Shown: positions 9,301 to 20,565 of the stretch, piece by piece | Position numbering within the stretch: position 1 is the stretch's first letter | How the letters are laid out: each line of letters starts with the position of its first letter | Origin: Diphasiastrum complanatum | Taxonomy: Eukaryota; Streptophyta; Lycopodiopsida; Lycopodiales; Lycopodiaceae | Assembly (NCBI GenBank): GCA_029204225.1 | Contig: CM055095.1 | Location: 34,747,078-34,811,077, forward strand | DNA length: 64,000 bases | Direction of reading: 5' to 3' | Translations under genes and position numbers: made by a program | Notes under the pieces: model-generated | The model's database searches: none | What the model was told of the DNA's origin: nothing | What the model saw: the letters and a program-made list of their open reading frames with translations, nothing else

Positions 9301-11133
9301 TAGGGAGTGAGTTTGATCGGAATATTGGGTCTAGAATGTCTGTATTAGATCAACCTAATCTTAGTTTGAGTACTAGGATCAGAAAGGGGTTGATTGAGTT
9401 GAAGAAATTATGTTGTAAGAGGTAAGTTGGGTTGGAAACTCGTGAGAGTGGATTTGTTCTTAACGTATGCGGATTTTGGAGGAATCTGCCAAATAGTGAT
9501 GTGTTTATGTACTGGGTCATAGTGAGATTATTCTCATACGTGCACGGTTAATCTTGTATGGATCTACTATGTATTCCTGGTCACTGGATTTATTTGGTGC
9601 ACTTAAACCAGTCGATAAACATAGACATATGACCAAGTATTGTTTGGAATAGGTACTTGCAGAAGTAACAAATCTTTCTGTGGAAGATTTATTGGTTAAC
9701 TTAGAAATGGTTTGGATGAGAATCTAATGTATACTAGTATAATTGAGATCTGCTCTGGACATTTTCTAAATCACTAGCAATTAGCTTGAGTAGGTGGGTT
9801 ACTCCTGCATGAAGTTAATTGATAAAACGATCAGTGTGAAGAGAATTCACCAGAAACTGTTTGTTTTGAGTTATATTGCTTGTAAGATGCATGATTTGTG
9901 AGCCTTCAGGATTCACCAATAAAATTATGTGCATAGGATATACATAATTCTTGGTATAGAGTATTCCTCAGTCGAGAAATAGACTCAGTTCATTCATGAT
10001 TATATCCCAGAGAGCTCAATTGGAAAGCAAATCTTGATAATTCCAAGAATAACAACTAAATTTATATTCAGCAGAACTTTGGGTGTCTAGATTCAGTTCT
10101 AGATAGTAATCTAAAGTTTTTCGTAGTTGAAGATGGTTATTAGTATCATTTTGGTATGCTTCATGTCTTTAATGACCTATGGCATATAGAACTTGAATAT
10201 CTCACATTCTTGTTAAGAATCCGGTTTGGAGAATATTTTTAAAATCCAGTAATTTCCGAGTGGGAAAGATTTTAAAATGATTCTTATATTTCCCGAGTTA
10301 TATTGGATATATACTCTAGTATCCTTTAATGATTAAGTATGATTTTAGATTCCAGTGAATTATGATTGACGAATCATAAAGATTTAGATATTTGTGATTG
10401 AAGAATCATAAATGTGGTACTTAATTATTGTCAGAGGATTATAAGGAAATGCAATGATTCTTAAGAGTGGTGAGTAATTCTCAATTAATCTAGTGGATGG
10501 TATTCTGCTACAGATAATAGTCTGTAGATGCTTGGGTACAATTTCTAGACTAGATCTCTGGTTGTTATAGGGGACAGACAAATCTATTAAGATTGAATGG
10601 TTGCTATTCTCTTGCATAAGATACTAGAAACAGGGGCATTTAACTCAAGAGAGTATCTAGGATACTCAGAGTTGAGTTAAGATCATTTTTTATTCTAATG
10701 AATCTCCTAGAGATTCTAGTAGGAAAAACTGTTATACCTTAGACTTTTGGATATTCTAAGAGTATTTGTACCAAGAAGTATTTATAAATTGTCTACAAGA
10801 GGTTGTGGATAATTTTAGACTATAGTTGTTAGTTTCTTTAACTTTGATCTTATGAGTTAGGTAATACTTCATCCAGTGTGTCATGTAAAGTATTTTACAT
10901 GAAGGTAATATTATTAAATTTTAGAGAGTGAATCCCATAAGGAAAATTTATCACTTAGTGTACTTTCCAAACCTGAGTTTGTACTCCAGAGTAGAGATAA
11001 AAGATCATTCTATTTCTGAGTACTTGTTTGATATTTAAAGTCAGACTAAGGATAATCATTTTCTAGGTAAATGTTGAAAGTTAAAGAAATGGTTCCCGAT
11101 TTTCGTTCCTGTTTTGCGGATAGAACCAGTTCA
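9301..11133. other. Featureless sequence, possibly a heavily decayed LTR-element interior
   Basis: About 1.8 kb rich in short motifs such as GATTCTTA and AGAATC but with no open frame of interest and no recognisable gag or pol residues on either strand. It ends at a clear polypurine tract and an LTR-like start at 11134-11146, so it may be the degraded or non-coding interior of an LTR element. That reading is inference from the boundary alone. Confidence 0.3.
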
Positions 11134-11632
<499 letters not shown>

Positions 11633-11655
11633 CATCCATCTTGTCGCCCCTAACA

Positions 11656-12106
11656 TGATATTTGAATCCATTAAAAACCTCAATGGTCATCGTGCTCGTG
11701 ATATCAACGACCTTGAAGCAAAACTTCTTATCCATGCGAAAGACATCCTTTCTCCCATCCTTTCTGACCTTTTTAACCAAGCTTCCCGACCTCATGGTGC
11801 ACCAATGTCATACATCCCATCTACAGAGGGGGTCCTATGAGGCCAAAAACTATTGTACTATCATGATTGGCCATATCATGGCAAGAGTATATGGATCAAT
11901 TCTTCAGAGGGCAATCAACAATGAAGCCGAGATCAGACGTTCGTATGCTTTGGGCCACAGGCAGGTTTTCGATCACATTACTCCACCTCAAATCATATAC
12001 ACCTTGAGATCTGTTATTGAGGAGGGTAGGTCCAGCAGGTATACTGTTGTTTTGTGGATTTTCGTAAGGCCTTTGACTCTATTCCAAGACACTTACTTAT
12101 CCAGAG
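11656..12106 (+). pseudogene. LINE-B RT N-terminal piece
   Basis: Translates to 'IFESIKNLNGHRARDINDLE' and 'LSPILSDLFNQASRPHGAP', equivalent to 'KKMKSHKARDIKGLE' of LINE-A. It continues past a stop into 'IIYTLRSVIEEGRSSRYT' and the block A region around 'F..KAFDSIPRHLLIQ' (12060-12106, shifted frame). It ends in the CAGAG duplication at the left end of Gypsy-1. No endonuclease sequence precedes it, so the copy is 5'-truncated, which is common for LINEs because target-primed reverse transcription often stops early. Confidence 0.8.
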
Positions 12107-12528
12107 TGTCATGCCCATGACTGGTCTCGGGTAGCATGTCCACGCTAGGGACCGGTAGACCGACAACCCGTAAGTTAATTGTGACTATAAGGGAATTGGG
12201 ACCCTTATGTGTACATGGTCATAATTAATGGTTGTAGGCCTAAACATATGGTGGTGGAGTTGGTATGGGTCTATCAGTGAGTCATTATGGAACTGGATGA
12301 CGTGGCCCAGATAGGTTACAGAGGTGTCCAGTGAGGTGTCACAGTGCACTACTAGTGGTGCATGGGCCTTGGAGGGTATAAGTATACCTGCTGGGCTCTC
12401 ACTAGTGGAAGCTTGATTCTGTGATTGGTAGCTACATGCTGCTAGTGTGATTCCTAGGTTTGGTTGGGTTGGTTTATCCACCACCCGTTCCCTTGTGTTG
12501 TTGCTTTGATTGGTATGCTTAGACTAGT
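12107..12528 (+). repeat. 5' LTR of Gypsy-1 (internally deleted, 3' end lost)
   Basis: Starts TGTCATGCCCATGACTGG like the 3' LTR. It lacks the 3' LTR's segment from CTTTCCATGACTC to GTACGAT (about 60 bp after GTGTGATTCCT), and similarity stops after GCTTAGACTAGT at 12528, about 24 bp short of the 3' LTR end. No primer-binding site is recognisable after it, so the LTR/primer-site junction seems to have been deleted. Confidence 0.85.
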
Positions 12529-13501
12529 CTAAGCAGGATTTTGCCATTGAAAGTGTTGTGTGGAAATCTCGACGTTTTCTCGAGAATCCAGTGGAGTAAA
12601 CAACAAACGGAGGAATTTTGGGATTTTCTTCCCGTTGGAAATTTTTCTCGAAGTGCAATCGTTTGTGTGGTAAGTGCACTACCAGGTTCACATTCGATTC
12701 GTTTTTTTGAGCATTTCGAATAGATTTCTCGGAAGAAATTATGTTTGAATTCTATTGTTGCCGATTACTTTGCGGTAGGCACTTTTTTAGAAGCAACGGT
12801 TACTTTATTGGTTATGCTGGATTTTTTTCTCAGTTTTCTTGTTCTTTTTAGAAGTGATTATTGTATTTCGAATGCTGTCTATTGCTTTTTTGGAAGCCGG
12901 TTTGGTGATAAATCGGTGGGAAAAAGCTGATATAGTGGCAAAAATACTCTAATCATTTGGCTGTAAGTGTTGGTGATGATTCACAGGTTTGCATGGCTGT
13001 TTACTATGGAGTTTCAGGCCTATGCTTCATTTTCCAGCAAACTAACAATTTGTTTGCAGGGTTGTGAGCCTGTAAAGCCATTTCTTTGGAATGGTTTGGT
13101 TCAGTACAAGTGCTATCTGATAAAATAGTTATTGTAACCTGCCAAAATCAGTTTCTGTGGAAATTTTGCCAACATAACCTCTATTTACCAAGCATAGTGA
13201 GGACAAACCCTGCAAATCTGGTTTAGAAACTTTGCTTATGCTTTAAAGTAATCAAAGTAAAGCAATAGCAATCAGTAAATCGCTGGTAAAGCAATTGAAT
13301 CTGCAAAAAACAGCAGACTCTTTGCCTCTGAACTTCCTGCAAAAGAAACTAATGAAAACTGTGAAAGAAGAAACATCTGTGAACTCCTGCAAATGCGCCT
13401 CAGTTCTGGCCCCCAGCGCTCCCAAAAGTCGCGTGTTTATCTGTTGAAACTGGGTGCAGGGTGAGGGAAAATAGATTTCCTCACCCACCCGAGTAGCGCC
13501 C

Positions 13502-13538
<37 letters not shown>

Positions 13539-14030
13539 GGTTCGAACCTATCTGTTCATTGCGTGAAGAGAGGCCCGAGTAGTGGCCCGAGGAGAAGAGG
13601 GAAATGGTGAGAGGGGGGGGTGTCGTGGCATTGAACTTAAGTTTTTTTTTGTTAAGCTTAAGTTATGCCATGCTTTGGTAGGTATAATGGGGGGTGGGGG
13701 GGAGTGGTGCTAGGTTAGGGATGTTTTTTTTTTTTAATACTTGTGATTTTTCCTCAAAGGGTTTTCTCAGTTATATTGGAACTGTTATTTTATATTGCAG
13801 TAGAACATAACAGCTTAAGTTGTTAAATGATTTTTGTTGCATTGACCAATTAAATCCCGTTTTTTCTGGCTTAAGATCCATTTGGTAATTCATTGGTATA
13901 ATTCGTAAAACAAAAGCATGTGTGGTCTATAAATTGATTTTTTTTGACATTGCTTGTTAAACAACTATTATACCCGTAATGAATGTGTTAACTAAACGGA
14001 ATTTTTTTTCAATTTTCAGTTTTCAAGCAA
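12529..14030 (+). other. Gypsy-1 leader (long 5' untranslated region)
   Basis: About 1.5 kb between LTR and gag with no homology to proteins. It holds homopolymer runs of G and T, a CGCTCGCT/(CT)n run (13501-13538) and weak short frames (for example 12541-12723). A TTTTCAG just before the gag ATG resembles a splice acceptor. Long leaders are usual in this kind of element. Confidence 0.6.
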
Positions 14031-15043
14031 ATGGATAGCAATGAAATTCTAGAGGGGGGGGACACTGATTTTCACCCGGCATCACCAGGAAGTGATGGGG
14101 GAAATACGGAAATTCAGCCGGCATCACCTAATAGTGATGACATCCTCGACTCAGATAAACTGTTGCAAACTTTAGGCAAGGCAGCTTTAGAACTTCATCA
14201 GAGCAATAAACAACAGGACAAGCAAATGCAAAATCTCTTTAATCAACTGCAAGCTGTTAACTCTAATAACTTGGGCTACCAACCGGAAGTTTTTTCCGGC
14301 GATAAAAAATTTAAGTGCCCGGAAGTTGTTGAGGATTGGGTGAACCGTTGGACAAGCTATTTTAGCTTGCACAACGTCCCAGAGAATAAGCGAATATCCT
14401 CGGTTCTATTGTTTCTGGAAGGCAAGGCCTCCTCTTGGTGGAGGAAACTTTCCACGAAACCGGTGACTTGGGCTGGATTCCTAACGGAATTCCGGAAAGC
14501 TTTTGTCACGATAGACGATTCCGAGCTGTATATTCGTTTTATCAACTGCAAAATGGGCAACCGAGAACTGGACGGTTATGTCCAAGAGTTTTTGGACTCT
14601 TTGGCCAAGGTGCCGCTGTTTAATCGTAAGTTGGCACAGTGGCAGTTCATTGCTGGACTGCCAGCCGACTATCTAAACGGAATATCCTCCATTCACTGGA
14701 AGATGCTATCCGTGTGGCAAAGGCCTATGATAGCACCGTTGTTGCCTCACGGAAAAGCGGGCACGGCCAAACGGCCCCGAAACCCAAACAGGAAAAAACC
14801 AACAAGCGGAAGAAGCAGTTTTTCGACGAGCTGGAAGAAGAAGCGTACCAACAATCAAAAAAGAAAAACAACAAGAGGAGGCTCGTGGTAAAAGACAAAA
14901 CACGGTTGGCAGCGCTGAAACAGAATCTATGTTTTCTTTGCAATAAACTCGGGCACCGTGCCAAACAGTGCCCCGAACGGAAAGCAAAGTCGTCAAGTTT
15001 CATGACTGTGGACCGGCAGGTAAATTGGAAGTCAATTTGTTAA
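14031..15043 (+). pseudogene. Gypsy-1 gag (capsid and zinc knuckle), frameshifted
   Basis: ATG at 14031. The first ~224 codons hold an acidic N-terminus and a retrotransposon-gag capsid region ('FLEGKASSWWRKLS', 'GFLTEFRKAF'). A frameshift near 14690-14710 moves to a second frame with 'LEDAIRVAKAYDS', a Lys-rich stretch and a perfect CCHC knuckle 'CFLCNKLGHRAKQC'. The knuckle binds RNA and the capsid forms the particle. The two-frame reading explains why one frame ends in a Lys/Arg/Ser-rich tail. All knuckle ligands are present. Confidence 0.88.
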
Positions 15044-15961
15044 ATAATTGTGCTTGTGCTTGTAACTTTAGTGCACTTTCTTTCAAGCCTCATAAATTGT
15101 TTCGCGTGAGAGGCAATATATTAGGGAAAGACGTAAATGTGCTATTTGATTCAGGTAGTACTCACAATTTTTTGAATGCTTGACTTGTGCAGAAGCTCCG
15201 AGTGCCCACCATGGCCAGTGATGACCGTTATGTGGTCCCCCTCAGGGTCGGACACTGAGATATGGGATGTCAAAGTCTCAAACTTGGAGCTTCGGATGCA
15301 AGACTATGTTGAGCCGTTGGACTTCCATGTCATGAATCTAGACCGGACTGATGTGATCTTGGGATATAAATGTTTTTTCGATAAATTGGATTCTTTAGGG
15401 ATAGATTTTTTAAACCATACTATGGTATTTAAGAATAAGTTTGATCAAATTGTCTCTAATTCTAGAGAGACCGATGTACTTCCATCGTCGATGATTTCCT
15501 CGGCTGAGTTAATAGAAAAACTTCATGACTCTGAGTATGAACTCTTTCATTTGCTTTTAAAATCTCGTATGCATTGTGATGTTGGGGATGTGAATGTGTT
15601 TTCATGCTTTAACACCAAAAAATCGCATCAGGAACAACAACGTTTGCAAGATTTAAAACAAGCGTTTAATGAAGTTTTTCCGAAGCAGCTACCTTATGGA
15701 CTACCACCCGCTCGGTCGGTGGACCATAAGATAGATCTTTTGCCCAATACTCGTCCTATCTTCAGACAACCATATCGGTTTAGTCAAAAGGAAGAGGGGG
15801 AAGTGGCTAGGCAAATCGAGGAGTATCTCAGGATGGGACTAATAACACCAAGTAAATCTCCATGGGGAGCACATGTCCTTCTTAAGAGTAAGAAAGATGG
15901 GAGTTTCCGGCTATGTGTAGATTACAAGGGTTTGAACAAATTTACAGTTAAAAATAAATAA
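14968..15961 (+). pseudogene. Gypsy-1 protease and RT N-terminus
   Basis: The protease triad is seen in 'VLFDSGSTHNF' (about 15140-15175). A stop TGA at 15181-15183 and a shift separate it from the next frame (15176-15961), which has the flap region 'DVILGYK', then the RT entrance '[17 protein letters not shown]', '[20 protein letters not shown]', '[16 protein letters not shown]' and '[10 protein letters not shown]'. It ends in TAA at 15959-15961, exactly before '[12 protein letters not shown]', so a point stop cuts the RT. Confidence 0.88.
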
Positions 15962-16918
15962 CCGTTGCCCAGGATGGATGATCTCATAGATCGGTTGAAT
16001 GGAGCTAAATACTTCACGAAAATTAATCTACGTACGAGATACCATCAAATCAAAATACATCCGGAAGATGTATCTAAAACCGGTTTTAGGACCAGGTTTG
16101 GCCACTACGAGTTTCTTGTTTTGCCCTTTGGTTTTAACTAATGCTCCGGCTACTTTCCAGCAAATGATGAACGATTTATTTCGTCCATATTTGGGGAAGT
16201 TTGTAGTAGTGTTTCTGGACGATATTTTGATCTATAGCAGAACACTCAAAGAGCATGCGAAGCATCTCCGTACTATCTTACGTATCTTAAGACAAGAGAA
16301 GCTTTATGCAAAGGAATCAAAGAGCGAATTCTTCAAAAAGGAACTTCTTTACCTTGGTCATAAGATCACCTCTTTTGGGATCAAGATTGACGAGGAAAAG
16401 GTAAAGACGGGTAGTGGAATGGCCAGTCCCTCGAACGGTTCGTGAACTTAAGTCATTCTTAGGTTTCACTTTGTTTTTTCGTAGACTCGCAGAGGAATAC
16501 TCGAAGATTGTTGCGCCTCTCAACAATATGTTGAAAGGAGTGAAAAACCGCAAAGGTAGGCCAAGTCCTCCCATCAGATGGAATGAGAAGTTAGATGAGA
16601 GTTTTCGGAAACTCAAGATTCTAATTGCCTCAGCTCCAGTCTTGAGGATAGCGGATCCAGATTTGTCATTCGTCATTAACATTGATGCGAGTGATACGGC
16701 TGTTGGAGCTGTTCTCTTACAGGAGGGCCAGCTCGTTGCCTTTGAAAGTAAGAAGCTAACCAATGCGCAGGTCAGGTATACTACGTAGGAAAAAGAGCTT
16801 TTTGCGGTGATCCATGCTTTGAAATCATGGAGGCATTGCCTGTACGGCAATAAGTTCGTGGTTAATACAGATCACCAACCTTTAAAGTATTTCTGTAAAG
16901 GCCAGATGGGTAAAACTC
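15962..16918 (+). pseudogene. Gypsy-1 RT palm and RNase H
   Basis: After the stop the frame continues with '[19 protein letters not shown]', the first catalytic Asp of RT being replaced by Asn in 'KINL' where the family has 'KIDL'. A one-base shift at about 16130 follows 'LPFGF', after which 'NAPATFQQMMNDLFRPYLGK' and the catalytic 'FLDD' (16212-16223) are clean. RNase H follows in another frame: 'INIDASDTAVGAVLLQ', 'VAFESKKLT', a TAG stop at 16786-16788, then 'EKELFAVIHALKSWRHCLYG' and 'TDHQPLKYF'. Confidence 0.87.
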
Positions 16919-17868
16919 ATGCAAGAATTTGACTTTGAAGTGCGGTATATCAAAGGCTCATCTAATCAGGTGGCTGATGCACTTAGTCAAATTGGTGAAG
17001 TGAACGAACTTTCCTTCACTGAGATCAGTAATTGGTCGGTCGTGTTTGCTAAACTAGAGACGACACTGAGCTTGGGTTCTTCTGATCATCCTGAGACGGA
17101 TGGACAGCCGGAAAGGATAAATCAGACGATGGAACAAATGCTTCGGGCATATGTTTCCCAACGGCAATCTGATTGGGAGCAGTATCTTCCATTGATCGAG
17201 TTTGCCTATAATAGTAGTAAGCATTTGGCTACCGGTTATAGCCCGTTTATGCTTATGTACGGATTTGAGCCTAGGTCACCCATTGCGGTAGAGACTCGGA
17301 CGATCAAGTTTCAGAAGGTAGCAGATTTCCTACATGATATGCAGGAAATGCTACGAATTGCACGTGAAAATGTTCGGAGTGCCCAAGATAGGGACCGACA
17401 TTATGCAAATCTGAAAAGATCACCGAGAGACTTCCAAGTGGGAGATTGGGTATATTTGAGAATCCCGAAGGATTCGAGTATAATGCATACCGGCAAGCAT
17501 TATAAGTTTGTCCCCTAGATATAGAGGACCGTATAAGATCTTGAAAAGATCGGATCCTTAGCTTACCAATTAGAACTCCCGAAAGGATCTCAAGTGCATC
17601 CCGTATTTCACGTAAGTCGTCTCAAGAAGAGTCTACGTGAATACGTGAAGGAGAGCATCTTGTATCTGGAGATCAATTGGACCTGTTGGATGAATCATCG
17701 GGTGTATCTCGTCTTGAACCCGAAAAGATCTTGGATACAAGAACTAAACGATTGAGAAATCGTCTAGTTACCGAGCATCTGGTTCGATGGAAGGGATGTA
17801 CGGATGATGATGATTCCTGGGAACAGGAAGGAACCTTAAGGAGGAACTTTCCCAGTTTTAAGTTCTGA
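16919..17868 (+). pseudogene. Gypsy-1 clipped integrase and chromodomain
   Basis: Begins with the RNase H end 'FDFEVRYIKGSSNQVADALS', then jumps near 17040 straight to 'FAKLETTLSLGSSDHPETD' and 'GQPERINQTMEQML', which is the last part of the integrase core. The HHCC finger and both catalytic Asp are missing; only the Glu in 'PER' remains. The GPY/F region follows ('FQVGDWVYLRIPKDS'), then after a stop at 17516 a chromodomain (17677-17868): '[20 protein letters not shown]', then 'WKGCTDDDDSWEQE'. Chromodomains guide integration to chromatin in chromoviruses. The deletion makes integration impossible without help. Confidence 0.88.
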
Positions 17869-17880
17869 GGACAGAACTTG

Positions 17881-17896
17881 AATAAGGGGAGAAGAA
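17881..17896 (+). other. Polypurine tract of Gypsy-1
   Basis: AATAAGGGGAGAAGAA immediately before the LTR start TGTCATG at 17897; a purine run just upstream of the 3' LTR is diagnostic for plus-strand priming. Confidence 0.85.
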
Positions 17897-18381
17897 TGTC
17901 ATGCCCATGACTGGTCTCGGGTAGCGTGTCCACGCTAGGGACCAGTAGACCAACAACCCGTAAGTTAATTGTGACTATAAGGGATTTGGGGACCTTATGT
18001 GTACATGGTCATAATTAATGGTAGTATATGGTGGTGGAGTTGGTATGGGTCTATCAGTGAGTCATTAGGGAATTGGATGACGTGGCTTAGATAGGCTGCA
18101 GAGGTGTCCAGTGAGGTGTCACAGTGCACTACTAGTGGTGCATGGGCCTTGGAGGGTATAAGTATACCTGCTGGGGTCTCACTAGTGGAAGCTTGATTCT
18201 GTGATTGGTAGCTACATGCTGCTAGTGTGATTCCTCTTTCCATGACTCTGATTGATCCATAGCTTGGGGGCTAGATCCGTACGATCTAGGTTTGGTTGGG
18301 TTGGTTTATCCACCACTCGTTCCCTTGTGTTGTTGCTTTGATTGGTATGCTTAGACTAGTATCCTGTGGTAGGACTTTATA
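17897..18381 (+). repeat. 3' LTR of Gypsy-1
   Basis: 485 bp from TGTCATGCCC to ACTTTATA, bounded by the CAGAG duplicate at 18382. The end reads TA instead of the usual CA, inferred from the duplication and from the LINE codons, which resume exactly after it. It contains GGAGGGTATAAGTATACC, a TATA-like element, at about 18153. Confidence 0.85.
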
Positions 18382-18434
18382 CAGAGATTACAGGATCTTC
18401 GATTCCATTCAGATACAGTCTTGGCGATTATGAG
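18382..18434 (+). pseudogene. LINE-B RT fragment between Gypsy-1 and Gypsy-2
   Basis: A 53-bp sliver: the CAGAG duplicate (18382-18386), then codons for 'LQDLRFHSDTVLAIM' and the ATGAG duplicate (18430-18434). LINE-A has 'LRDLGFSTDIVLAVM' at the same point. It proves that Gypsy-1 and Gypsy-2 inserted only 48 bp apart in the same LINE. Confidence 0.85.
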
Positions 18435-18886
18435 TGTTATAACTCTACTTACTGCAAACCTCCAGGTGCCGGTTAACCACAAGAGACCGAACGATTCACG
18501 TTCCACCCCGCCACAGGATCTCATCCGGGTCCACCCTCCGTGCCCTGGCCTGTGACCGTATCAAGCGGGATCCGACCTCCATCCTAGACAGTGTCCCATA
18601 CGACTGCCTAGGCTCTCAACCATCTCCTGCCTCAAGCTAGCACTCATCTTGGCCATGCACACGCTCTCCATCCACCTCCTAGGTAGATAGAACGGATGGC
18701 AAATGAGTCCTCCTCCCCTTGTATACTTCCAAGGAAAGAGACTCCAAGCCATGTGCACACCTAGATCATGACACGTAGCAACCATGCAGGTTCACAAGTC
18801 ACCGGTGAAGTCTACAAGCCCAGTCATTGTCCAGTCTCAAGTTTGGGTTTGGGACCCAAGGGAGTTGGGTCCTTGGGTCCCTAACA
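18435..18886 (-). repeat. 3' LTR of Gypsy-2
   Basis: 452 bp, TGTTATAACTC at 18435 to CCCTAACA at 18886. It matches 21358-21806 closely, including the internal CACCTCCTAGGTAGATAGAA block; the 5' copy has one extra CCT there. The ends form TGTTA...TAACA. Confidence 0.92.
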
Positions 18887-18905
18887 TTCCCTTCTCCTTA
18901 AAAAA
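18887..18905 (-). other. Polypurine tract of Gypsy-2
   Basis: The minus strand reads TTTTTTAAGGAGAAGGGAA directly before the LTR start TGTTAGGGACC. Confidence 0.75.
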
Positions 18906-19350
18906 TTCCTTATCTAAGGAAGAAAATCTGGGAACCTCAGTCTAAGGTCATGCTCTTTTTCCCAAGTATCATCATCCTCGGAACTTCCTTTCCAACGAAT
19001 CAAGTACTCAGTTACCTGCCGATTTCTGAGCCCACGTTGACGTACATCAACAATGGCTTGTGGTTCCGTAGGTACAAAGGATGTCAGGTCCTCAAGCTGA
19101 ACTAGGTCCTCTTGAAGTATTAAGTCATCCTTTCCACCAAGTCGTTCCTTTAAACGACTATTGTGAAAAACTGGATGAACCTTAACACCTAGAGGAAGTA
19201 CCAACTGATAAGCATTCCGATGAAGTTTCCTTACTATGAAGAATGGTCCTGCATAACAAGGTGATAACTTAGAACATTTTCCAGTCTTTAATACCTTAGA
19301 CTCTTTTGGGATTCTAAGATATACCCAAGCCCCCTCCTCATAGACCCTAG
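18906..19350 (-). pseudogene. Gypsy-2 integrase C-terminus and chromodomain
   Basis: On the minus strand: a GPF-type segment around 19210-19280, 'KVHPVFHNSRLKERLGGKDD', then the chromodomain 'AIVDVRQRGLRNRQVTEYLI' followed by 'RWKGSSEDDDTWEKE' and the end 'LRLRFPDFLP' at 18914. The aromatic and acidic residues typical of chromovirus chromodomains are kept (Y/W/W). A stop separates it from the integrase core. It is very similar to the chromodomain remnant of Gypsy-3 ('NRLISEHLICWKGKSDDE'). Confidence 0.87.
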
Positions 19351-20040
19351 GTTGTCACTTTTGATTGCCGTAAAACTGGGCTCTATCCTGAGCCGTTTTT
19401 ACATTATCGCGGGCAACAAGCAACATTTCTTGCATATCATGCAGGAAATCTACTACTGCTTTAACCTTTAGGCTTTTAAGGCCCACTGAAATGGGAGCTC
19501 TAGGCTGGCAACCATACATCAGAGAAAATGGACTAAAACCCGTCGCTGAGTGCATTGCGCTATTATACGCAAACTCAATCATTGGAAGGTGCCTTTCCCA
19601 ATCCAACTGTCTTCTGGGATGCCCGAAGCATGTCTTCCATAGACTAGTTCGTCCTCTCTGTCTGACCATCCGATTCAGGATGATCTGATGACCCCATACT
19701 TAATGTGGTCTCTGATTTCTCAAAGACCGCTTGCCAGAATTTGCCAGTGAACTTAGGATCTCGATCACTAACAATGTCATTCGGCAAACCAAACAACTTG
19801 AACAACTTTTCCACGAAAAGCTGAGCAAGTTCAAAAGCTTTGACAATTTGCTTGGTTGGTATGAATTGTGCCATTTTGGTTAACCTATCAACTTTAACCC
19901 AAATAGCATCATTTTGCTTCCCCGTCTGAGGTAGCCCAACCACAAAGTCCATGGAAATACTTTCTCACTTTCTTTCGGGAATTTCCAAGGGCATTAGTAA
20001 ACCAACTGCCTTAAGTCTTTTAGCTTTATTAACTTAAAGC
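19351..20040 (-). pseudogene. Gypsy-2 integrase core
   Basis: From about 20030 down: 'RLKAVGLLMPLEIPERK' (after the zinc finger), 'MDFVVGLPQTGKQND' with the first Asp region, 'VKVDRLTKMAQFIPTK', 'IVSDRDPKFTGKFWQ' with the second Asp, 'SDHPESDGQTERTN' with the Glu, and after a frameshift near 19650 'ERHLPMIEFAYNSAMHSATG' and 'FSPFSLMYG'. D,D,E are complete, unlike Gypsy-1. The zinc finger is cut off by the same deletion that removed RT/RNase H. Confidence 0.88.
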
Positions 20041-20092
20041 AGAAAGCATATACGGAGTAGAAATATCAACATTTCCATTTATGAGTGAGCCG

Positions 20093-20479
20093 TTATGCAA
20101 GAACAACAAACTGTGAGTTACATAGTTTTTCTTCAGACTCATTCCTCTCATAGAACCACTCCTTTCCAAGTATTACATCTACCCTATCTACATTCATAAT
20201 TTCTAATTTATCCTTATAGGCTTGAATTTGAATCAGTAGATGTGAGACTATCCGGTCCCAAACTTGGCTTTCCGCTCCTGTTGCCAGCTTCACCGTGTAT
20301 CGGTGGTCACTTTGCCTTGTTTCCACCCTTAGCTTTTGCAACAAATTAGCGTTAATAAAATTGTGTGTGGAACCATCATCAAATAAAAATGTTACGGCTT
20401 GGCCACCCACAACCCCCTTCATCTGAATGAGGTCATGAGGACCAAAAACAGCCGTGCTAAAACAACAATGCTCACACAC
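20093..20479 (-). pseudogene. Gypsy-2 protease region
   Basis: Contains 'VTFLFDDGSTHNFINANLLQ', where the aspartic-protease triad D-S-G of Gypsy-1 reads D-D-G, and the family landmark 'MNVDRVDVILGKEWFYERN'. The Cys-rich lead 'MCEHCCFSTAVFGPHDLIQM' is shared with Gypsy-K ('CDNCCSNTAVFGPQDLICM'), which also has DDG. The D-D-G form is thus common to two elements and may be a family feature rather than decay. It ends where the deletion begins (about 20090). Confidence 0.83.
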
Positions 20480-20565
20480 AAAATTACCAGCAAAGGAAAG
20501 ATCTACACTAGATATGCTAGAGTTACCTGGCGTCTTAAAAGATGCCCCTTTAGCCTTCCGTTTCT

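Larger units (their letters stand above)
12107..18381 (+). mobile_element. Gypsy-1, chromodomain LTR retrotransposon (non-autonomous by deletion)
   Basis: A plus-strand Ty3/gypsy element with LTRs at 12107-12528 and 17897-18381 and the duplication CAGAG on both sides (12102-12106 and 18382-18386). Interior order: long leader, gag with zinc knuckle, protease, RT, RNase H, a clipped integrase and a chromodomain. It lies inside the LINE-B RT. Defects: frameshift in gag, stop before the RT palm, frameshift in RT, stop in RNase H, and loss of the integrase zinc finger and the first two catalytic Asp. The 5' LTR also lacks ~60 bp and its own 3' end. Confidence 0.92.

Noticed and set aside
13252-13488. 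Minus-strand 78-codon frame in the Gypsy-1 leader
   Set aside because: It lies antisense in a leader with no homology and no start context; the leader is non-coding in related elements.
18145-18200. TATA-like GGGTATAAGTATACC as a host promoter
   Set aside because: It is within both LTRs of Gypsy-1 and belongs to the element's own promoter.
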